A stretch of DNA of 64,000 nt. Source: Patiria pectinifera. Taxonomy: Eukaryota; Echinodermata; Asteroidea; Valvatida; Asterinidae. The stretch is from positions 22,093,513 through 22,157,512 of the forward strand of contig CM057147.1 of NCBI GenBank assembly GCA_029964075.1, in the 5' to 3' direction. The position numbers and the translations under genes were made by a program. Under the pieces are notes generated by a model that did not search any database, was not told the origin of the DNA, and saw only the letters and a program-made list of their open reading frames with translations. Below are positions 1 through 12,420 of this stretch, one piece after another; the first letter of the stretch is position 1; every line of letters begins with the position of its first letter.

Positions 1-463
1 TGTGATAGCAGTGGGTTATATGGGCAAAGACGAGATCTCACTGCACAAGAGAGATGGATCCCTCATCAGGAGAATACCTGCTCAAACATGGGATCAAAGT
101 TGACAATCCTCTATAAGCAGCACTCTTGTTCTTACACTTGCAATGGAGATAATAACGAAAGACTCCCTATCGTCAGTTGACAGCTATGGTCACATGTTTT
201 TTTCAGTTGATATTCCCAGCAGTATTAAAGGAAAGTGGTTTGCTTTAGGTTTGTGTTGTGACAAAGATGGCAATATTTATGTTGCTGTATGCGGGTGGCC
301 TTTAGCAAATAGACAAGGTGAAGTTCAGCATTTCAGTCATGATGGACAGTACATTGGCTGTGTCCTCAGTGAATGTGGTTGTCCAGGTGACATCAAATAT
401 ACATCAGCTGGTGAGCTGGCTGTGGCAGCAGTAGAAAGTGTTAAAGTCTATCATCGAGTGTAA
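1..463 (+). pseudogene. TRIM copy A: C-terminal propeller fragment
   Basis: This is the 3' end of a TRIM-like gene cut by the left edge of the window; it matches the end of copy D (26699-27155) almost base for base. Reading from position 2 it encodes blades of the NHL-like propeller (VIAVGYMGKDEISLHKRDGS), then runs into a TGA at 101-103. The same frame is open again from 143 to the stop at 461-463, where the last two blades are clear (CCDKDGNIYVAV, HFSHDGQYIG). Between about 83 and 135 the bases differ from copy D by small insertions and deletions that cancel to a net gain of 6 bases. A disrupted copy is therefore likely, although its 5' part lies outside the window and cannot be judged. The downstream flank is shared with the other copies, which marks it as a member of the array. 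Confidence 0.8.
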
Positions 464-1539
464 AAATTGACAATGAATGTCAAAATAACAAAATAACACG
501 AAGAACTCATTGCCACAAACAATAGCCAGTTGTTCCACGTGGTACAGTTAACAAAATATGTGAGACTTGCAAACAGTGCTGGCTGTGTGTCATCATATCC
601 AATGTGTTCATCCAATGGACATCATACTCCAAGATATCTGAGCCGGTGATGGCACAGAAATGGACTGGGTTAAGAGTCTATCACTTGACTCTAAAGCCAA
701 CATCATAAATAATCAAAGAGAAATAGATATGCAACTGAAACAATGAAATGTTCACGTATTTGCAGGAAACATGATAAAGTACATATAAATGTACTGAACC
801 ATTAATTAACCATTCAAAAAATGTATCTCTAGTTGAGGGATCCCAATTACCCCCGTGCCCCTCTGGAGACGTACACACAATAGGGAACAAAAGATTGTAT
901 GCGTCTCCAAAGGGCGAATTTCTATAGATGAATATATCTCCACAAGATCTTCCACGAAATAGATATATGGATTTTACTCAAAAAACTAGGAAGAGTCCAA
1001 GGTAGGTTGATCCCATTGCAAATGGAAGGAGTTTTAGAAAAGGGATACTAAGTTCTAATTTCAGCCAAGGAAATTAATTCTGGTTAAAATAAGAGCATTT
1101 TTGAAACTTCACTTTCAAACTTGAAAACTTTACTACACGAGAACAAAGAAAATGTCTCCACAAGAATACAAATTTCAGGTATGGGTGTACAAAAAAATTT
1201 GTTGGACAGTCACATGTTGCACGAACATACATGCACACCATGTTGTATGACCTGTACCTTTCACACAAAGGTGCAACATGTCAAACAGCTGCTATATAAC
1301 TGACATAAATTTCAAGGGACACGTTAGATGCCGGATTGCGCCAATTAAGGCTCTTAATGCAGTTTTCACAGATTTTAATAATCATAGCTGGAACGACTGT
1401 TAACAAGTGGAAAATCAAAGTGAAAGGCACAAAACTATACCTTTAAAATTGCAGTTTCTGTGTAATTATTGTTAAAGAATTTCAATAAACAAAATTATGG
1501 CCCTCAGAAATCCAAGTGATGGCAGTAATAATAGTTTGG

Positions 1540-1615
1540 ACTGTCCCAACTGGCAGTTGTTGTAATCACAACTATACTTGGGAGGATCCCAACTACAATT
1601 GGGATAATGATATAC
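1540..1615. repeat. Cluster of 'aactatagtt'-like palindromic decamers
   Basis: Several imperfect copies of a ten-base palindrome lie about 20 bases apart with linkers such as 'cccaact' and 'ggatcccaac'. This copy is degraded compared with those at 10320-10410 and 12321-12420. It sits at the same place in the duplicated unit, just before the 'gagctcat' block, and so belongs to the unit rather than to a fresh insertion. Confidence 0.55.
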
Positions 1616-2455
1616 CATAACAAGATGAGCTCATCTCAAGTGAATTATTACAACTTTTAATAGTTAATTTATCACTGAGGTGTAATTTTATGCAGAGTCT
1701 AGAATTAATGGTAGGATGAGACCATCGAGATGCTGGCACAAAACCGCTGACACTCATGATCATAATTGGTAGACTAGATGTCCATTTGTAAGCGTTAGTT
1801 GTTAGCATTGAGACTCAAAGCGTTGACATATTTTGAGTCGTAAAAAAGGTAGAACAAATATAAGTAGTCCATAACTTTGTTTTTTAAAAATACAGCTCAT
1901 CTCTCTTTGGACTATGGAGTGTTTATGATACTTTTAAATGTTAATTGATTATTATCATTTTTAGCAGTAATGGCATGTGATTTTACAATTAACCAGAGTA
2001 TAACTTTCAACATGTACCATACATCCCATGAATTTTTATCTTAAATGATCCCTACTATCTCACTATTGATCTGGTCAGACAATTAGGGCCGAAGTCTGTT
2101 GGATTCATGAAATCTATTTGAAAGTATGAAATCATTTTTGTTAAAATCACCTGTTGGAAGTAGGCAGTTTCATTTGTGTGAAACTTTAAACTCTAGGTAT
2201 TAATTCTAGAACTTGGCATCTTTACTGTACATTCATTAAAAAATAATTAGCTAAGATTTGATCTCCAAATCAAATTGGTGATAATCTGAAGGTGTTAAAT
2301 GTAATGAGTAGTCCCAGTTTTATACGGCTCGTTTTGTCTGTATAAAGAACAGGGCCTATTTACACTGCGCACCATAATGGGATTCAAGGCAGATGAGAAA
2401 AATGAGAATGTTCTGGTTCTTAAAGAACCGCATTTACACTCTAGGCATACATACA

Positions 2456-3136
2456 GCTGGTCTGGAATACCAGTGGCACAATTCAGGGGAAAGAGGGGCC
2501 AGACCTACTCCAAGAGGTTGTCATTTTTTTTTTTTGGTCCCAACGATTTGGCCTTGGCGATATGAATGTGGCCTGTTTCAAGTAGTATAGCTCAGGGTGT
2601 AAGTAAGGCGCCACCAACGTCAAAATAGGACCACCCCTAAATAAACCAATTTTTTTCTGCGGCCAAAATGTTTAAGTAAAAGTGTTGCAGGAAAAAAAGA
2701 TTCAACTTTTAACAAATTTGTAAAAAAGAAAAACAAATTGAGCCCCCTCCCTGACCAAATCCTGGGTGCGCCACTTCTGGAATACCACTCGTTATCCACG
2801 GGAGCCCAGTCTCTGTCTAGCGTCTGATATATCTCAGCATGCGTGACCAGCCAATTTCATTCAAAATCAGGACTAAGATTGTGATTGGTCAATTTCGATG
2901 CTGCCTTTTTGTAATACAACTAACTACCTGTACAAAAATGCTACTCATCATGGGCATTACGTTTACGCATGCAGGAGCTCCGAATTATGCACTCTATAGA
3001 AGGCGCCTGCTGATTGGTCACGTTTCTCAAGGTCATATAATAGCCTAGTTGCATAATTAATCGCCGAGATCTGTTTACGATATCATAGACCATCGGCTTA
3101 GCCAAGAGGGCCAGCATCTATTAATATGACTCACAT
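2456..3136. repeat. Unit-specific insertion, about 680 bases
   Basis: In the matching part of the spacers after copies B and D, a 'ggcatacatact'-like sequence runs directly into 'gattgataaacag'. Here the two are separated by about 680 bases, with 'catac' on both sides as a possible target duplication. Inside are a run of T, two 'gcgccac' motifs near 2610 and 2767, and two 'tgattggtca' motifs near 2881 and 3009. No open frame resembles a transposase. The family is not recognised. Confidence 0.45.
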
Positions 3137-6100
3137 ACTGCGAGGTAGATTGATAAACAGATGTGCTTTAGAAACTGGAGCAATTTTACCAAAATACTGG
3201 CCAATAAATTTGCATTCCCTGACTAATCAGGCGCACGTGGGTGGATTAAATGACGTTATTGAGCTTGTATGGCAATTAATGACGTTCTCTGTAAAACTGT
3301 GTTACATTGGCGTCAATTAATGTCATACCACAAGGGATTTATCTGCCCTAGTGAATAAATCTTTTACCTCTGTGCGGCATACTGCTTTTTGTTTCTCCTC
3401 CCATTATAGTGCTTCTGTGTAATTAGGCCCAAAAATATGGCTTTTTCAGCTTGTAAATAAGCAGCAGCTGAAAACAGCTAAAAATATATATTGATTGAAT
3501 TTTCTACCTTGTATGACTTTACATGTGGAATATTATTTTGAAGCACAGGTAACAAAAATGATTTTAACATTAACAGAATAACACCCCCAAAAGAGAGACA
3601 TATTTAGAAAGAAATAATTGTGTAATATTTAAGCAACCAGGGCTGGCTTTATTCTGTACCAAGTTTAAAGGTGGATCGTGACATAATTTTTTTTTTTGAT
3701 CTGGGAGCTAAATTATGCAGAGAGATTTGACAAGTTTGCTCCAGCACTGCAATATTGTATGTCTTATATCATAACCAAACCAGCCAGCAAACCAGCAATA
3801 TCACTAGTTGTGTGAATAAAGATGCCTAATTGTAACCTAAGTCCCGATTTGCAAGTTTAACGATTTTTCTTCCGACATTCTCAGACGTGAAGTTAACAGT
3901 GATTAAAATCAATGAAACCGAAACCCTAAGCAACATTTCCAAAACTCATTATTCCCATCACAGAAATGCCTATTGTATCCTTTTTAAGGAAGGTATCATT
4001 TTCGTCGCCCTTTTCCGAAAGGCCACATTGCTCTTGATTTGGCGAAAAAGCCGATTTTAGAAATCATTCGCAAAGAAGTTTCTCATATTTTAAACTTCAA
4101 AAATACCGCGCAGCTACTTTGTGCAGCAAAGGGCCATCGAAACGATTCTCACGAGGCTAAATTTTACATGGACGGTATTTAGACTTAATATGTTTAGTTG
4201 GTGGTGAAAATTAATTAGTAAAAAGAAAATATGTGGCTCTTATTAAGCATAAATTAGTTTCCGACATATTGGCCCCTCTCTGTTTCAGTGTATTTCAATA
4301 GGCGCATGTGAGTACAGCGCAGCTGGCTAACAGATCTGGCTCTTAGTGAAAGCAATCTCACTGGACGCTTCTTTTCATATTTCTGTACGCGTTCAAAGGG
4401 CCAAAATGTATGTGGCTCTTCGTGAAAACGCAAAATGCATATATCAACACTTGCCCCTTGCAACATTAATGTGACTTAGAAATAATAAATGATGTTTTGC
4501 TTACAGAAACATGTCAAAATGGTTAAGTTCATTGTTTTAATGCAAAATATTGAAGAAAAAAAATCAAAATCGTAATTTTTGACCCATTGATGGTTGTGCC
4601 TTACCCTGCCCTAGCTCCCTTCTTTACAATATGGAACCTCTTTTTCTCCTCCCGTATTTCAGGAGTTTTTCTGTCTTCTGATTTCGCACACTTTGTAAAA
4701 AAAAATCCTTTCCTGATGAACAACTCTCTAATAAAAAGCATCATGACTCTGTTGTAGTTTTGAATACACTGAGACAATTAAAACATAATTTGAGTGTAAC
4801 TGCAGCGATATTAAAACAATCGGCATCAGTCGGCGCTCAAAACAATCAACGGTTGCAAGAGTAGAAAAATGTCAACTTCTGCAACGTGTTCCGCGACCAT
4901 CGTGTGATGATCGCATTAATTTCTCAGTTCTGTGATGTGAGCATTATTTTTCTACATGATGCCGACGGTTACGTCATGGCGCAAGAAAATCGTGGGTTGA
5001 CCTGAAGCCGGCTTAAGTCTTTTTATCATGGTCGTATAGAATTATTGACTGCTTTGTTAGTTTAACTAGTTTTATTGCTGCACGTTGAGGAAATGAATTG
5101 CATGTGGATCTGAAAATCAGTATTTCTATTCATTACACTGACAAATACGTCTGTATACATACAGTCCCCTCTGTGACCTTAGTCAGTGCACATGCATAAC
5201 GAATGAGTAAAGGCAATTGTTAAATCAGAAAGTTGCCCCTAAACACACCTAGTTCCTGCAACGTACCAGACAGACAGCTCTCTCTACCTGGCTACTATAC
5301 ACCTGAAATGTTCAAATACGCCCGCTTTGTGGCATTTGAATGGGACACCGTGATTATTTGTGAAATTTCAACAGGACAGTTTGGATGCCACCTTAATGAT
5401 ACTTGAACATTTCAGGAACTTTTCAGGTAGGTTCTCAAAGAGAACAAACATATGTATTTTCTGACACACATTTTTGATGACAAATGACAACAGCACAGTG
5501 GGTTTACCAGTCAATGAACATTAGTATGCAACTAATAAATTGCAATTTCTTTACATGTTTTACAGATTTGCTCACCTTGCATTGTTTGCAATATTTGAAC
5601 ATTTTTGTCGATACAAAGTTTGAATGGGGATCTCCTCAAAGTGAATACCGTATGAATTTGCATGGGTTTCACTTTCACAACTATTTGTGCACAAACCTCA
5701 CTCAGTTTACTTTAGTTTGACGTACTAGTTGTGAGGATAAGCTTGAAAGCAAGTTTAAGCAAAGTATTCTGCTTATTGTAAGAATGCCTGAACTTTACTT
5801 CCAAATTTTATACCAAGCTTTCCCTTGGCAGATATATTAACCGTTTTTGCTTCTGGAATTTTTTTATAGTTTTTTCTTGTCGTACTGCAAGCAAAACATG
5901 CATGGAGTGAGTGGTCAAAGACAAAGTTTCCAAATTTAAAGTCTAACTGGACAATAAAATCATCATTCAATTCATTGTATTTTTTTTGCACTTTTATTCC
6001 AAGGCAATATTAGGTGTTGATAAGATCAGTTGTTAGCGGAAGCACCGTGTGACGAATCTCTTTTGTGAGTTTTTTGAGATTCTGAAATGAACTCCAACTA

Positions 6101-6170
6101 GGAATCCTAGTTGTCTAATAGGTGTCCTTTTTGTTTTTATTCAGTTGTTGGACATCACTAAGAAAGAAAG

Positions 6171-8147
6171 ATGGCATCAAGACATCCTGATGTCACTGTT
6201 CAGTCTGTGTTGGGTAAGATCAGTCGAGATCATCTGGAATGTCCCATTTGCAAAGACCGTTTCACTGAGCCTAAGGTGCTTGACTGTCTGCATAGTTTTT
6301 GTCAGGAATGTCTCAAAGAAGTCAGACAGAGTCAACATCCTCAAGATCCAAAACTTGTGTGTCCCCTCTGCAGATGTGAGACCATACTAAAGGGAGGCGT
6401 TTCTGATTTGCCAAGTGACTTTAAACTGAGTGCCTTGGTGGATGAGGTCAACGTCCATGAAAAGCTACTTGAAGGTCAAAGGTCAGACATCAAATGTCAA
6501 GCCTGTGATGAAGAGAATCAGGCTGTGTCAAGGTGCATGGACTGTGATCATTTTCTCTGCAATGAATGCCAAGCAGGACATAGGCGTTTTAATGTAATGA
6601 AATCGCATCAAATCTACACACTGGCTCAGCTTCAATCAGGAGAGGCAACTTACAAGAGTAAGATTAGAGAGTACACTCCAAAATGTGGCAAACATTCCGA
6701 TCAAAATCTTAACATTTACTGTGACACATGTGAGAAGTTGGTATGCACAACTTGTGCTTTTCTAGACCATGAGAAACACTCTTGTGTTGATCTACCCGAA
6801 GCTGTTGATAAATGCAAACAGGATGTTGCTAGAATGTCTGTACAAGCTGAACAGAACAAAGCAAAACTGAAAACAAACATAAGTAAAGTAGATGACAGCT
6901 ACAGAGAGCTGAATGCCATGTATGCAGACACAACCAAGAAAATCTCCATTAAGGCTGACAAGGAGGTTGCTAGCATCATGGAAGAGGTTTCAAGGATCAG
7001 AGAGGAAGAGCAGAAACTGAAGCAAGAGGCAGATACAATCTTCAAAGACAGAGCCAAGACATTGAAAGCTGCTCGTGACACAAACAACAGTCTTCTGACT
7101 CACACTGAGAAAAAAATGGATGATGTTACCAAATTCATAACCCAAGCAAGTTGCTACGAGATTCTGGATTTCAAGCCTAAACTCTTGTTTAACTTGAAAG
7201 AATTGGCCCAGCAAGAACAATCTGAGAGAGGGCCGGACAGTTTGTCCTCCTTTATGGATTTTGAGGAAGATACTGGGACGTCACTCGGGAGGTTGGTGCT
7301 GGAAGATGAACAAATACCCAGCTCAGGTGCTGCAGCTATGGCTTCACAGAGACTTGAAAGATGGAAGGTTAAAAGACAGATGGATTCATTTGGACTGAAA
7401 TCATTCATACTTGTTGATTCAATTGCAGCATTCTCTTACAATGAAATTGTTGCATTAGACACAGGGCATAACAAGTTGATCACTTTCTTTACCAATGTCA
7501 ACTTTCAAGAACTCCAACTAGCGGGTCTTACTAAACCAACACATGTTTCAGTTAACAGGGATGATGAAATCATTGTTCTTGACAAACCTGCTGTCAAGAT
7601 CTTCAAGAAGGGTGAGCAGTCCTGCCTCCATCAGTTCCTACCAGGTAGGGAGACAGGCAGCACCCCAACCTGCCTTGCAGTGGATGGTGGGGATGTGATA
7701 GCAGTGGGATATCAGAGCAAAGAAGAGATCTCGATGCACAAGAGAGATGGATCCCTCATCAGGAGAATACCTGCTCCAATGATTTGGTTAAATTTGACTA
7801 TCTACAAGCAACAGCTTTTCTACACCTGCAATATAGATAACAAAAGACTGCTATCTTCAGTTGACAGCTGGGGTCACAGGGTCTTTGCAGTTGATATTCC
7901 CAGCAATATTCAAGGAAAGTGGTTTGCTAGTGGTTTGTGTTGTGACAAAGATGGCAACATCTACGTTGCTGTACATGGGTCCCCTTCAGCAAATACACAT
8001 GGTGAAATTCTTCATTTCAGTCATGATGGACATTATATTGGCCGTGTCATCAGTGAATGTGGTTGTCCATGTGACATCACATGTACACTAGCTGGTGAGC
8101 TGGTTGTGGCAGCAAAAAAAAGTGTTAAAGTCTATCATCGAGTGTAA
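6171..8147 (+). CDS. TRIM copy B: intact RING/B-box/coiled-coil/NHL-like protein (658 aa)
   Basis: Predicted RING-type E3 ubiquitin ligase of the TRIM family, nearest in layout to TRIM56- or TRIM32-like proteins. The RING is C3HC4 at residues 24-67 (CPIC, CLHSFC, CPLC). B-box 1 is at about 109-146 (CQAC to KSH) and B-box 2 at about 172-203 (CGKH to DHEKH). A charged heptad-rich coiled coil follows at about 205-325. After an acidic linker, residues 390-658 give six NHL-like blades, for example DDEIIVLDKPAVKIFKKG and DGNIYVAVHG. No filamin domain lies between coiled coil and propeller, unlike TRIM2/3/71. The ATG is the one conserved in C, D, E, F and G. A splice acceptor (tttttattcag, ending 6144) lies 26 bases upstream, so the coding region is one exon after a 5' untranslated intron. 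All zinc ligands are present. Role and cytoplasmic location follow from the family; substrates are unknown. Confidence 0.93.
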   Translation: MASRHPDVTVQSVLGKISRDHLECPICKDRFTEPKVLDCLHSFCQECLKEVRQSQHPQDPKLVCPLCRCETILKGGVSDLPSDFKLSALVDEVNVHEKLLEGQRSDIKCQACDEENQAVSRCMDCDHFLCNECQAGHRRFNVMKSHQIYTLAQLQSGEATYKSKIREYTPKCGKHSDQNLNIYCDTCEKLVCTTCAFLDHEKHSCVDLPEAVDKCKQDVARMSVQAEQNKAKLKTNISKVDDSYRELNAMYADTTKKISIKADKEVASIMEEVSRIREEEQKLKQEADTIFKDRAKTLKAARDTNNSLLTHTEKKMDDVTKFITQASCYEILDFKPKLLFNLKELAQQEQSERGPDSLSSFMDFEEDTGTSLGRLVLEDEQIPSSGAAAMASQRLERWKVKRQMDSFGLKSFILVDSIAAFSYNEIVALDTGHNKLITFFTNVNFQELQLAGLTKPTHVSVNRDDEIIVLDKPAVKIFKKGEQSCLHQFLPGRETGSTPTCLAVDGGDVIAVGYQSKEEISMHKRDGSLIRRIPAPMIWLNLTIYKQQLFYTCNIDNKRLLSSVDSWGHRVFAVDIPSNIQGKWFASGLCCDKDGNIYVAVHGSPSANTHGEILHFSHDGHYIGRVISECGCPCDITCTLAGELVVAAKKSVKVYHRV

Positions 8148-10318
8148 AAATTGACAATTAATGTCAAAATAACAACACAACACAAACAACAAACATTAGC
8201 CATTTGTTCCACGCGAACAGTTAACAAAATATGTGGGAATTTGTATATGGTGCTGTGTTAATGGACATCATACTCAAGATATCTGAGTTTGTGATGGCAG
8301 AAATGGACTGCATTAAAGTCTATCATAGGTTTAAAGTTATCATCATTTGATCAAAGAGAAATGACTGTATATCTGAAACAATGATCTAGTTGTAATGTGC
8401 ATGTATTTGCAGAAAACATGACAGAGTACATGTGACTTCAATCAGTTACAAGTACCTTTAACCCTAACCGGAAATATATATCCCCTTTAGACATGGGGAG
8501 GGTGGGCTATTGAATCATCCCCTCCCCACACTTTTCGTGATGAGAATAACAAAATGCGGATTTTGAGGTATTTTTTAAACATCCCAACAACCCAAATGTA
8601 TTTAATAGTACTCAAAAGTGGAGAAACAAAGTACAAAAGCTTTTAAAATACACTGTTTTGATGTAAGCAGGAGTATACATGTTGATATACATCTAGATCC
8701 CGAAGAACACCCCCTAGTGTAATGTGGTGTTCTGGCAATCTTTAGATGAATGTTTATCTTTTAATTACACACATATTGTGACATGTGTCATATTGTGACC
8801 TCTGCATCATATTATATCAAGACACCCAAGATATCCAGCTGCAACCTGTACATATACCATAATGGGAGTTTGCTTGTAGTATTGATCCAGGCCCAGACAT
8901 TCTGTATCAATTAATAAACTCCTTACACTCTAACCATCTCAGCATTGACACATTTTGGACTCCTAAAACCAATTAACATAGTTCCTATGATGCCTTTTAA
9001 ATGGCTGGTAACTATTTTCATTTTTACCAGTGATTGCCGATAATTCCCAAATAGGGTATAACTTTTTGTAACTACATACATACTGTACATGAACTACAAA
9101 TGTAACCATTTCAAGAGTTCTGCTGACCTGTCGTACAATATTAAGTCTGTTGATTCTTGAAGACTGTTAAAAGTATGAGATCATTTTGGTGAATCATTTG
9201 TTGTGCAGGCAGTTGTATGAATCTCTTGAATCAATTCTTGAAATTGATATATCGGGGGGGGGGGGGGTCAATAAAAAAAATGGGCTCAAATTTAATTTAA
9301 AGTCTCACTTTCGATAGTCTGGAGGATTGCGAAAGATGCAGTCCAGAACTCAGGAATTAGAAAATGGATGTTGGACCATTGCTACCCGGGATAAAAGTAG
9401 CTTTTTTAGATGTTGTAAATGGCCTTATTTTCTAATGCAGGAGAGTGCTGCTTAAATCTTTTGCCAATAATGTAAGTATGCTTACAAGATCTTCTTCTTT
9501 TTTGAGTGACATGAAGCTTTTTTTCAAACAAACAAAAAAGAAACTTTAAACTGTTGAATCAATTCTGGAAGTTGGTATCTCTGACTTTTCCATCAAAGAC
9601 ATTGACTAGGTTGAATTTATAGTCATATTATCAAATATCAGGAGAACGAATAATGGTTTTGAGATTTTGGTAGAGGATGTTAAATGTAATGCAGGCAAAG
9701 ATCAAGGAATTTGAAAAAAAAAGCCTTATTTTTGAATGCACGAGAGCACTGTCAAAATTACACATTCTGTAAAAATTAACAATTTCTTTGATTTGGACCT
9801 GTAATAGATTTGTGAGACTTGTGAATCTACGTACAAAATGCATAGTTAAAGTAAATATGGCTTTTCAGCTTGTAAATACGCAAATGAGAAAAAAAATAAT
9901 GTTTTTATTGAATTTTGTACCTTACCTACATGTAAGCTTAAAGATGTACTGTTCCTGCAAGTTTGTGGTTATGGCAAGTAAGACTGGTTCCCACTTCTCT
10001 TTTAGAGTAGATAATGTGGGGATTGGTAACCAGTCTACTCACAGAGTGGATCTGTGTGCAACAGCTACCCAATATAGGGTTGCAAATGCCCAAAATTGAA
10101 GAAAAAGAAGAAAATCAAAACCTGTTTTCTTCATATCAATTTCACTGGGAAAGATTCAGATTTGATGAAAAGCACGGACAGTACAGTACATCTTCATATG
10201 TTGAATACTAGTATGTCCCAAAGCTATAAAAATAGTAATTACATTGCTAGAAGGATGTAACACCATCTGTACTGCTTGAGAAAGACTGTTACACCCCAAC
10301 TATAGTGATGGCCGCAAT

Positions 10319-10410
10319 AATAGTTTGGACTGTCCCAACTATAGTTGGTGCTGTCACAACTATACTTGGAATGATCCCAACTATAACTGGGATTTTCCAA
10401 ACTATAGTTG
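10319..10410. repeat. 'aactatagtt' decamer cluster, first copy in unit B
   Basis: At least four near-perfect decamers (aactatagtt, aactatactt, aactataact) are spaced by about 20 bases. The arrangement is mirrored: the first and last are palindromic and the inner ones are variants. Near-identical clusters are at 12321-12420, 20690-20775 and 29330-29425. Confidence 0.7.
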
Positions 10411-12320
10411 AGATAATGATATACTATAACAAGATAAGCTCATTCGAAGTGAATTATTTTAACTTTTTTAATAGTTAATTTATCACTTGAATTGAGTGTT
10501 TATGATACTGTTTAAATGTTAAATGATTATTATCAATTTTAGCAGTAATGGCATGTGATTTTACAATTAATAGAGTATCACTTTAAACATGTACATACAT
10601 CGCATAAACTTTATTTTAAATGATCCCTACTATCTCACTATTGATCTGTCAGACAATTAGGGCCGAAGTCTGTTGATTCGTGAAGTCTGTTGAAAGTAGG
10701 AAATCATTTTGTTGAATCACTTGTTGAGTAGGTGGTTTATTTGTATGAAACTCTGAACTCTGGTTTTAATTCTAGAACTTTGCATCTCTTTCTTTTGCAT
10801 TAATAAAAATAATTAGCTAAGATTTTATTCCAAATCGAATTTTTAATAATCTGGAGGTGTTAAGAATGCCCATGTAAATGTAATGAGCAGTCAGTATGAT
10901 AAGGCTCCTTTTGCGTGTATAAAGTACAAGTCTATAGAAAAAAATTAAATACATTTTTCTCTCTTTAAATCAAGTGTTTATGATGCCTTTTAAATGTTAC
11001 TAATTATCTCTTTTACAGTGATGTCATGTGATTTCACTCTTAAAAATAACTTTAAACATGTAAATATATTCATGAACTATACTTTAAGTAATCGTTTTCT
11101 CTCACCATTGAGCTGTCAGATATTTTAGTCTGTTGATTCTTGAACTTTGTTGAAAGTATGAGATCGTTTTGTTCAATAATGTGTTGAGTAGGTAGTTTAT
11201 TTGTGTGAAACTTTAAGAACTCTTCAATCAATTCTTGAAATAAGTATCTCTGTCTTGTCGATCAAAGACATTGGCTAAGATTTAATTCAAAAGCATATCA
11301 ATTATACGGAGAACGAAAAATGATTTTGAGATTTTGGTAGAGAGTGTGAAATATATTAATACAGGCAAAGATCCAGGAATTTTAGGGGTTTGGGAACATT
11401 TAGGATGCTATATATGGTCTTTTTTTAAATAATGATCTACATGTAGTTGTAATGTATATGTATAAATTGCAGAAAACATAATGAAGTACATGTAACTTCA
11501 ATCAGTTTACATGTACCGGTACCTTCAAACATTAACAAAATATGCACGAGAATACTGTCAAAATTGCACATTTTTAATTTTTTTAAATCTGCAACAAAAA
11601 GTGAGTTGGGACCCCTGATCTCCTGGATCTGCACCTTTAATAAGTTTGTGATGACATGTGTGAGTCTACGTACATGTATACATGTGTAAAGTAAATATGG
11701 TTTTTCAGCTTGTAAATAGGCAAACAAGAACAAACAATTATGTAACTTGCATATAAGTACTGTCCGTGCTGTTTTTGAGTTTCACCCCAAGAACATAGAG
11801 ATTATATTGTTTCTGTTTTTCTTGAAATCTACTTTTGATTGAGACATCAACCCCCCCCCCCCCAAAAAAAGAAGTCTGTTTTAAGTATGAATTTGGACAA
11901 TTTACTTTAAAAATTTTGAATTCTATGCAGCCAAAGTAAACTTCAGCTATGGCAGGGAAGACTGGTTCCCACTTCCCTTGTAGAATTGACAATGTGGGCA
12001 TTGGTTACCAGTCTACTCACAGGATGGATCTGTTTGTGACATGTGTGCAACAGCTATTTAAGATAACAGCTTTTCTTTCAGAGGGTTGAAAATGCCCAGA
12101 ATTGAAAAACAGAAGAAAATCAGAACCAGTTTTCTAAGGTCAAAATTTACTGGGAAAGATTCAAATTTGATGAAGAGCACGGACAGTACATCGTCATATG
12201 TTGAATACTAGTTTGTAACAAAGCTATAAAAATAGTAATTACATTGCTAGAAGGATGTAACACCATCTGTACTGCTTGAGAAAGACTGTTACACCCAAAA
12301 TATAGTGATGGCCACAATTA

Positions 12321-12420
12321 AAAATCGGACAGTCCCAACTATAGTTGGTGCTATCACAACTATACTTGGAATGATCCCAACTATAACTGGGATTTTCCAA
12401 ACTATAGTTGAGATAATGAT
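12321..12420. repeat. 'aactatagtt' decamer cluster, second copy in unit B
   Basis: Same pattern as 10319-10410, carried along by the internal duplication of this spacer. It is followed by the same 'gataatgatatactataaca' junction. Confidence 0.7.

Larger units (their letters stand above)
464..6126. repeat. Spacer of array unit A (no gene seen)
   Basis: No coding gene is supported here. The sequence is a diverged duplicate of the spacers after copies B, C, D, E and G. Shared landmarks are the 3' flank starting 'ttgacaatgaatgtcaaaa', a cluster of 'aactatagtt'-like decamers near 1540-1615, the 'gattgataaacagatgtgct' block near 3150, and the 'gacagacagctctct' block near 5268. Two stretches are private to this unit: about 2456-3136, and about 3995-4580 with its own unusual sequence. 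ORFs of 60-80 codons here look like chance. Confidence 0.65.

Noticed and set aside
6145-6390. Overlapping + strand frame across the start of copy B (similar ones at C, D and E)
   Set aside because: It is a shifted reading of the leader and RING codons; the RING frame has all zinc ligands and the conserved ATG.
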